DNA of 9,792 nucleotides, from NCBI GenBank assembly GCA_958402445.1, contig CATXTO010000057.1:1-9792 (forward strand). Direction: 5' to 3'. The position numbers were made by a program, and so were the translations under genes. Within the stretch, counting starts at the first letter, position 1, and each line of letters opens with the position of its first letter. Below are positions 5,447-9,792 of the stretch, piece after piece. This stretch comes from an uncultured Eubacteriales bacterium. GTDB taxonomy: Bacteria > Bacillota > Clostridia > Oscillospirales > Oscillospiraceae. The notes below the pieces were generated by a model. The model did no database searches. It was not told where the DNA came from and saw only the letters and a list, made by a program, of their open reading frames with translations.

Positions 5447-5917
5447 ATGAAAAAAAGGGTACTTCTGCGCTGCTTGCTGGGCGCGCCCCTGGGCCTGGCC
5501 ATCAGCACTCTGATCACCATCGTCATTTCTCTCACCGTGGGGGACGGAAGGTTTTACCCCGTCGTCCCGGAACTAATTACCGACTGTGGCAATGAGATAA
5601 ATGCGGTGCTGCTGCAGACGGTCTGTTCCCTGCTCTACGGCGCCGCCTGGGCCGGTGCTTCCGCCGTGTGGGACAACGAGCGTTGGAGTCTCCTGCGGCA
5701 GACCATAACTCATCTTCTGGTCTGCTCCCTGGCCACGTTCCCCATCGCCTATTTGATGCGCTGGATGCCCCACAACATACAGGGCGTGCTTCTGTACTTC
5801 GGCATTTTCTTCGGCATTTACCTGGCGATCTGGGTCACGCAGTACGTCATTTTGAAAGGGCGCGTGCGGCAGATTAACGATCGCTTCCAAAAAAATGGGG
5901 ACCATAAAGACGACTGA
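5447..5917 (+). CDS. DUF3021 family membrane protein, probable inhibitor of the LytTR regulator
   Basis: A 156-residue integral membrane protein with four predicted helices (about 9-31, 53-74, 86-105, 112-134), a short basic N-terminus and a charged cytoplasmic C-terminus (KGRVRQINDRFQKNGDHKDD). Size, topology and position after a LytTR gene identify DUF3021. In characterised systems the membrane partner holds the regulator inactive until a signal releases it; that role is inferred here. The GAGGTGA ribosome binding site overlaps the upstream TGA, so expression is probably coupled to the regulator. A strong terminator follows its stop by 5 nt, so the operon contains just these two genes and no target is adjacent. 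Confidence 0.88.
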   Translation: MKKRVLLRCLLGAPLGLAISTLITIVISLTVGDGRFYPVVPELITDCGNEINAVLLQTVCSLLYGAAWAGASAVWDNERWSLLRQTITHLLVCSLATFPIAYLMRWMPHNIQGVLLYFGIFFGIYLAIWVTQYVILKGRVRQINDRFQKNGDHKDD

Positions 5918-5922
5918 TAACG

Positions 5923-5962
5923 AAAGCGGAACGGGCCACCGCGCGTCCCGTTCCGCTTTTTT
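5923..5962 (+). terminator. Strong intrinsic terminator of the LytTR-DUF3021 operon
   Basis: Perfect 13-bp arms AAAGCGGAACGGG (5923-5935) and CCCGTTCCGCTTT (5947-5959), with an 11-nt loop, run into six T residues (5957-5962). Read leftward the stem is followed by TTTCGTTATC, so it may weakly serve the convergent dCMP deaminase gene too. Confidence 0.93.
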
Positions 5963-6006
5963 ACTATCTCATTTTCTCTGCCGCTCCAGATACCGCAACA
6001 TCTTCT

Positions 6007-6510
6007 TCATCCTTCCGGCTCCAGGGGTATCCTGGGGTCCAAAAGGGTCTCGTCGTCAAAGACCCAATCCTGAACATTGAACACGCAATAGCGGCCGTTG
6101 GAGTTGCGGACTACCATTTTGCTCAACCCGGCATTAATAATCATGCGCCGGCACATCGGACAGGGGTCCTGCTGCTCGATGAGCTCGCCTGTGGCGGTAT
6201 CCCGGCCCACTAGATAGATGGTTCCGCCGATGCATTCGCTTCTGGCGGCGGAGATGATGGCGTTGGCCTCGGCGTGGACGCTGCGGCACAGCTCATACCG
6301 CTGGCCGCGGGGGATGTTCCACTGCTCCCGAATACAGTATCCCAGGTCAATGCAGTTGGCCCGGCCCCGGGGCGCGCCGTTGTACCCGGTGGAGACAATC
6401 TCGTCATTGCGCACGATCAGGGCGCCATAGTGGGCCCGGCGGCAGGTGGAACGCTCCATGACGGTCTCCGCGATATCCAAATAGTAGTTTTCCTTGTCAA
6501 TGCGGCTCAT
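6007..6510 (-). CDS. comEB: dCMP deaminase (ComEB-type cytidine/deoxycytidylate deaminase)
   Basis: A 167-residue zinc enzyme deaminating dCMP to dUMP, the precursor for thymidylate synthesis. Zinc ligands are His79 in HAEANA, with catalytic Glu81, and Cys117/Cys120 in PCPMC. The TGYNGAPRG loop (41-49) and the STCRRAHYGALIV strand (21-33) are typical of deoxycytidylate rather than tRNA or riboflavin deaminases. Length is usual for the family. The start at 6510 has a strong AGGAGGGGG ribosome binding site 5 nt upstream and a near-consensus promoter. It is a single-gene leftward unit converging on the LytTR operon. ComEB is named for its place in a competence operon in Bacillus, but no competence genes are seen here. 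Confidence 0.93.
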   Translation of the reverse strand: MSRIDKENYYLDIAETVMERSTCRRAHYGALIVRNDEIVSTGYNGAPRGRANCIDLGYCIREQWNIPRGQRYELCRSVHAEANAIISAARSECIGGTIYLVGRDTATGELIEQQDPCPMCRRMIINAGLSKMVVRNSNGRYCVFNVQDWVFDDETLLDPRIPLEPEG

Positions 6511-6545
6511 AAGATCCCCCTCCTCCGCCTGGCAGGTTTTTCTGC

Positions 6546-6574
6546 ATTATACCCCATCTCTCCCAAAACTTCAA
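6546..6574 (-). promoter_or_regulatory. Promoter of the dCMP deaminase gene
   Basis: Reading leftward, TTGAAG (6574-6569), a 17-nt spacer and a perfect TATAAT (6551-6546). The start is predicted about 7 nt further on, giving a leader of about 30 nt. This is the best sigma-A promoter in the window and fits constitutive expression. Confidence 0.85.
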
Positions 6575-6735
6575 GCATTTTTCCGAAATTTTTACACCCG
6601 GACCCTTAATTCGACAATATTTTCGCCTTTTTCCTCCACTTCCTTCCCCAAAAGACACCGGAAATCACTTTTGCACACCAAGCGGGCTGGGTCTTCAGGT
6701 CGCTGCCGGCCCGCTGGGACCGGGAAAACGCCGTG

Positions 6736-6766
6736 GGCCGGGCTCCGCGGTCCGCGGAGCCCGGCC
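6736..6766 (-). terminator. Terminator downstream of the MerR/TipAS gene
   Basis: Perfect 14-bp GC-rich arms (6736-6749 and 6753-6766; GGCCGGGCTCCGCG) enclose a 3-nt loop, 37 bp after the stop codon. Reading leftward, CACGGCGTTTTCC follows, so the T-run is short and displaced by 7 nt. The stem is very stable. The remaining sequence between it and the dCMP deaminase promoter holds no gene. Confidence 0.7.
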
Positions 6767-6802
6767 TCAAAGGGAGGAAGCTGCGAAAGGCTGGACGGCG
6801 CC

Positions 6803-7675
6803 TTACCGCCGGTCCAGATAGGCCCGCAGCGCAAGACTCAGGTATTTTGCCGCGCCGGGCCCGTACTTCTGGTCGGTGACGCTGACAAACGTCGGATTGG
6901 ACCCGTAAAACTCAGCCATAAACCGCCAATAGTTTTCTCCCACATCGAGGCCTTGATTGCCTTCCTCGATTGAGCAGACCAATTCCGCGACGATTGCCTG
7001 AATCTCCGGGGACGTAACATCCTTGCTGAGATCCTTTGTGAGCCTTCTGGTCAGGGCCTCTGTTTTCTCAATCCGCCCGCTCACCTCGGATTGGGGAATT
7101 GTGGGACCATGGGACAAAAAATTTTGTACGTTTTTTTCCGTGGCCTTGGTGTAAGCCTCCAGACTGCCGTACTGCTTTTCCGCCATCGCCGCAAGCTCCC
7201 TTTCTTGGCCTCTTAAACCGTCCACCATCTCATCAAAGCTTGCAACGCTTCCCAGCCGCTGCACAATTTCGTCCGTGTGGGTCTTTTTAAAGTCAGTCAA
7301 CATGCGAAAGTACTCGCTCATATCGAATTCCTGGAACTCCATACACGTTTCTCCTTTGATTAATCTATCCAGCAGCCCCAACAGGCCGTTGTATCGGTCC
7401 CGCTTGATCTGAATTAGCTCCCGCTGTTTCTCCATAGCGGCTTTTCGGTCAAATTGCGGGCTCTTCATAATTGCCTTGATTTCCTTCAGCGTGAAATCAA
7501 GCTCCCGAAAAAATAGAATCTGCTGCAACACCTCCAGAGCGTGCTCATCATACAGCCGGTACCCGGCCTGTGTTACCTCTGTGGGCTTTAATAGACCGAT
7601 TTCGTCATAAAATCGGAGCGTCCGAATGCTGACGCCTGTCAGCAGGGAAACCTGTTTTACCGTCCTCAGATCCAT
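6803..7675 (-). CDS. MerR-family regulator with TipAS-type ligand domain
   Basis: A 290-residue transcription regulator. Residues 1-70 form the MerR winged helix-turn-helix (TLRFYDEIGLLKP at 19-31, AGYRLYDEHAL at 37-47), about 75-110 is a coiled-coil dimerisation helix, and about 165-290 resembles TipAS (KQYGSLEAYTKAT; NYWRFMAEFYGSNPTF; AKYLSLALRAYL). TipAS domains bind diverse drugs, as in TipAL of Streptomyces and Mta of Bacillus, so a multidrug or antibiotic sensor is likely; the ligand is unknown. The start at 7675 has GGAGGG 6 nt upstream; the in-frame extension to 7723 lacks one. Its promoter has a 19-nt spacer containing a dyad, typical of MerR control, so autoregulation is likely. No efflux pump is adjacent. 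Confidence 0.9.
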   Translation of the reverse strand: MDLRTVKQVSLLTGVSIRTLRFYDEIGLLKPTEVTQAGYRLYDEHALEVLQQILFFRELDFTLKEIKAIMKSPQFDRKAAMEKQRELIQIKRDRYNGLLGLLDRLIKGETCMEFQEFDMSEYFRMLTDFKKTHTDEIVQRLGSVASFDEMVDGLRGQERELAAMAEKQYGSLEAYTKATEKNVQNFLSHGPTIPQSEVSGRIEKTEALTRRLTKDLSKDVTSPEIQAIVAELVCSIEEGNQGLDVGENYWRFMAEFYGSNPTFVSVTDQKYGPGAAKYLSLALRAYLDRR

Positions 7676-7760
7676 CCTATTCCCTCCTGTCCTGTGCGTT
7701 CGGGCGCCGCCGCGCCGACCCATCCATGGAATTTCAACGGCGGCCTCCCCCGTGGCTATT

Positions 7761-7791
7761 ACAATACACCATTCCGTAACGGGAGAGTCAA
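7761..7791 (-). promoter_or_regulatory. MerR-type promoter with 19-nt spacer and dyad
   Basis: Reading leftward, TTGACT (7791-7786), a 19-nt spacer (7785-7767) and TATTGT (7766-7761). The spacer holds CCGTTACGG, a perfect 4+1+4 dyad with further imperfect symmetry outward. MerR-family activators act on promoters with 19-20 nt spacers by distorting the DNA at such a dyad. It lies 86 bp upstream of the MerR start codon, so the gene probably controls itself. TGTAAT, 3 nt further on, is an alternative -10 box. Confidence 0.7.
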
Positions 7792-7832
7792 CTCATTTTA
7801 ATCATTTTTTACACAGATTGAAAAATAAAATA

Positions 7833-7886
7833 CCCGAAGCGGCTTCCTGCCCCATGGAAAGACCATAGGCAGGAAGCCGCTCCGGG
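7833..7886 (-). terminator. Terminator of the hydantoinase gene
   Basis: Arms GCGGCTTCCTGCC (7839-7851) and GGCAGGAAGCCGC (7868-7880) pair perfectly, with a further CCCG/CGGG pairing outside a 2-nt mismatch. Reading leftward the stem is followed by TATTTTATTTTTC, a good T-rich tail. It insulates the MerR promoter about 40 bp beyond. Confidence 0.88.
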
Positions 7887-7947
7887 CAAGGATGCTTTTA
7901 TCAGGCAAAATTAAAATCGCATGAGGACACGGCAGGCAGACACAGGC

Positions 7948-9318
7948 TCAAAGCCAGCCCAGCTCCCGGCGGAGATAGCGCCCCTCCGGCTCGGCCACCA
8001 GGCGGCCCGCCTCCACAACCAGCTGTCCCCGCAAATAGACCTGCCGGATGCTTCCCGCCGCCTCATAACCCTCCAGCGGCGCGTAGTCGGCCGCGCCGGC
8101 GCTGTCCGCCGCGGTGATCACGGTGCGTCCCTGGGGGTCGAAGACCACCAGGTCCCCGTCGAAGCCCGGGGCGATGGCGCCCTTCCTGCCCCACAGGCCG
8201 TAGAGCTTGGCGGGGTGCTCGCACAGGACCTGCACCATGGTCTCCAGAGAAATCCGGCCCGCCGCCACGCCCCGGTCGTACAGCAAAAGCCCCCGGGTCT
8301 CCACACCGGGCATGCCCCCGGGAATTTTGGTGAAGTTACCCCGGCCGGCGTCCTTTTGCGCCAGAGTAAAGCTGCAATGGTCCGTGCAGACGGTCTGCAC
8401 CGCGCCGTCAGCAAGGCCCCGCCAGAGCCGATCCTGGTCCGCCCGCTTCCGCAGGGGCGGGGAACACACGTACCGCGCCCCCTGAAAACCCGGCAGGCTG
8501 TAGACGCTGTCGTCCAGACACAGGTACTGGGGGCAGGTCTCCACCCACACCTTTTGGCCGCGCCGCCGGGCGGCATCCACCTCCGCAAGGCCAGCGGCAG
8601 AGCTCAGGTGGACAATCATCACCGGCGCCTGGGCCGCCTGGGCCAGCTTCAGCAGCCGCCCCACCGCTTCCGCCTCCGCCACGTCAGGCCGGGTTTGGGG
8701 ATGGGCCGCGGGCTCCATCCGGCCCGCCGCAAGGGCCTGAGCCTGCAGGGCATCGATGAGGCCTGCGTTTTCGCAGTGGACCCCCACCACGGCTCCCAGG
8801 TCCTTCAGCTGGCACAGCGCCAGATACAGGTCCCGATCCCCCAGCATCATGGCCGGATAGATCATGTACATCTTAAAAGAGGTTACACCCTGACCGATCA
8901 TGGCGGGCAGCTCCCCGGCGATGGCAGGGCTCCAGTCGTCGATGGTCATATGAAAGCCGTAATCGCAGGCGGCCTTGCCCCGGGCCTTTTGGTGCCACAG
9001 GTCCAGGCCGTATTGCAGGCTCTGGCCCTTCTGGGGGCAGGCGAAGTCGACGACGGTGGTGGTGCCTCCCCGGAGGGCCGCCCGGCTCCCGGTGGCAAAG
9101 TCGTCGGCGGTGGTGGTGTTGGACACGTCCAAATCAAAATGGGTGTGGGCGTCCACAAAGCCGGGCAGCAGCAGCATACCCGAAACGTCCACCACTTCCG
9201 CCTCCGGGCAGTTCAAATTCCGGCCCACAGCCTCCACCCGTTCATCCCGGAGCAGGACGTCGGCGCGAACGGCCCCCGTACCGGAAACCACGGTGCCGCC
9301 CTGGAGCAAACGTTTCAT
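7948..9318 (-). CDS. hydA: Dihydropyrimidinase / D-hydantoinase family amidohydrolase
   Basis: A 456-residue cytoplasmic cyclic-amide hydrolase that opens dihydropyrimidine or 5-substituted hydantoin rings. The binuclear metal site is complete: His58 and His60 (DAHTH), carboxylated Lys149 (SFKMYMIY), His181 (GVHCEN), His237 (IVHLSS) and Asp313 (CTDHCSF). Tyr154 is the usual substrate-contacting tyrosine. ETCPQYL (250-256) and SPPLR (286-290) are also typical. Where most relatives have IPNG, this protein has IPGG (332-335), losing an Asn near the substrate, so specificity may differ. Start at 9318: AAAGGGGG lies 6 nt upstream. It is a single-gene unit with its own terminator. No dihydropyrimidine dehydrogenase, carbamoylase or transporter is adjacent, so the substrate is open. 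Confidence 0.93.
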   Translation of the reverse strand: MKRLLQGGTVVSGTGAVRADVLLRDERVEAVGRNLNCPEAEVVDVSGMLLLPGFVDAHTHFDLDVSNTTTADDFATGSRAALRGGTTTVVDFACPQKGQSLQYGLDLWHQKARGKAACDYGFHMTIDDWSPAIAGELPAMIGQGVTSFKMYMIYPAMMLGDRDLYLALCQLKDLGAVVGVHCENAGLIDALQAQALAAGRMEPAAHPQTRPDVAEAEAVGRLLKLAQAAQAPVMIVHLSSAAGLAEVDAARRRGQKVWVETCPQYLCLDDSVYSLPGFQGARYVCSPPLRKRADQDRLWRGLADGAVQTVCTDHCSFTLAQKDAGRGNFTKIPGGMPGVETRGLLLYDRGVAAGRISLETMVQVLCEHPAKLYGLWGRKGAIAPGFDGDLVVFDPQGRTVITAADSAGAADYAPLEGYEAAGSIRQVYLRGQLVVEAGRLVAEPEGRYLRRELGWL

Positions 9319-9346
9319 AAAAATCCCCCTTTACCAGCTTTTTTCT

Positions 9347-9352
9347 ATTGTA
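9347..9352 (-). promoter_or_regulatory. Candidate -10 box of the hydantoinase gene
   Basis: Reading leftward, TACAAT (9352-9347) lies about 29 nt before the start codon and 5/6 matches the sigma-A -10 hexamer. No convincing -35 box is at 16-18 nt, so the promoter may be activator-dependent. The sequence from here to 9447 holds no gene. Confidence 0.4.
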
Positions 9353-9447
9353 ACACGGCTGGGGCGAAAAGGAAACCGGAGGACGGCTTACGGGCCGAAT
9401 TTTTCCGCATCTGCCGCTGGACTCCGTTCTGGTTTATAATTACGAAA

Positions 9448-9792
9448 TGTAGGGTGGCCTGCGGGCGTTCCGCGGGCTCATTCAGGCCTGTAGGGGCGAC
9501 CTGCGGGCGACCTGCAGGCTCATTCAGCGAATGTAGGGGCGACCTGCGGTCGCCCGCTGAAAGTGCATTCCGACTCGTGAAAGCTGCGGGCGAGCACAGC
9601 TCGCCCCTACAGGGAGACAGCGGGCGTGCAAGGCACGCCTCTGTAAGCTGCAAGCTCATTCAGAGGATGTAGGGCGACCTGCGGGCGTTCCGCAGGCTCA
9701 TTCAGGCCTGTAGGGGCGACCTACGGGCGTTCCGCGGGCTCATTCAGCGAATGTAGGGGCGACCTGCGGTCGCCCGCTGAAAGTGCATTCCG
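9448..9792. repeat. Nested repeat island: two 125-bp copies with about 42-bp sub-repeats, cut by window end
   Basis: Unit A (9448-9572) recurs as unit B (9668-9792) with a few substitutions, offset 220 bp. Each has three sub-repeats starting TGTAGGG, at 9448, 9489, 9532 and at 9668, 9709, 9752, so the steps are 41 and 43 bp in both. Sub-repeats one and two end in GGCTCATTCAG and have imperfect stems (CGACCTGCGGGCG); the third is a perfect GACC/GGTC palindrome. The array very likely continues to the right. Confidence 0.9.
9533..9610. repeat. Paired palindromic repeat (BIME-like), 28-nt spacer
   Basis: A plus-orientation palindrome (9533-9557, GACC/GGTC arms) and a minus-orientation palindrome (9586-9610, GAGC/GCTC arms) are separated by 28 nt. 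The minus copy is the exact reverse complement of the 25-mer at 42-66. A further degenerate minus unit with GGCGTGC/GCACGCC arms follows at 9620-9644. Confidence 0.85.

Noticed and set aside
7676..7723. 16-residue N-terminal extension of the MerR regulator
   Set aside because: There is no ribosome binding site at 7723, while GGAGGG precedes the ATG at 7675, where MerR proteins normally begin.
7921..9672. Rightward open frame of 583 residues
   Set aside because: It is the antisense shadow of the hydantoinase, running on into the right repeat island. It has no recognisable domain and is rich in Gly, Pro, His and Arg.

Overview
The window suggests a moderately high-GC member of the Bacillota, most likely a gut clostridium of the Oscillospiraceae type. 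The evidence is strong AGGAGG-type ribosome binding sites, sigma-A-like promoters, a LytTR/DUF3021 pair, an XRE regulator fused to membrane helices, a ComEB-type dCMP deaminase and a TipAS-type MerR regulator. Placement below class level is inference. No rRNA, tRNA, CRISPR array, transposase or phage gene was seen.

Layout. Positions 1-572 hold a 111-bp tandem array and related palindromic repeats. A leftward SGNH/GDSL hydrolase (573-1247) follows. A divergent intergenic region with a marked CTCTAC/GTAGAG operator-like cluster leads into a rightward XRE-membrane regulator (1408-2058). Next is a tight three-gene rightward operon: 5-formyltetrahydrofolate cyclo-ligase, an unrecognised three-helix membrane protein and a DUF1643 protein (2157-3917). 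A non-coding island of about 1.07 kb (3918-4994) is packed with hairpins and dispersed repeats. A rightward LytTR regulator plus DUF3021 membrane protein (4995-5917) ends at a strong terminator. Then come three leftward transcription units: dCMP deaminase (6007-6510), a MerR/TipAS regulator (6803-7675) and a dihydropyrimidinase/hydantoinase (7948-9318). The right edge (9448-9792) is another repeat island, cut by the window end.

How the genes work together. They are mostly independent housekeeping and regulatory units, not one pathway. The folate salvage enzyme and dCMP deaminase both bear on one-carbon and thymidylate metabolism, and the hydantoinase bears on pyrimidine-ring or hydantoin breakdown, but they lie in separate units. 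Three regulators (XRE-membrane, LytTR with DUF3021, MerR-TipAS) each sit at their own promoter; two of these promoters carry visible dyad or spacing features.

The most notable content is the repeat family. Its unit is a 25-bp palindrome, GTAGGGGCG, variable triplet, 3-nt loop, complementary triplet, CGCCCGC, and its stem shows compensatory base changes between copies. Copies recur head-to-head with a 28-30 nt spacer in four places, like the BIMEs of enterobacteria. A fused variant without spacer has been amplified as the 111-bp tandem array. All islands lie between genes.
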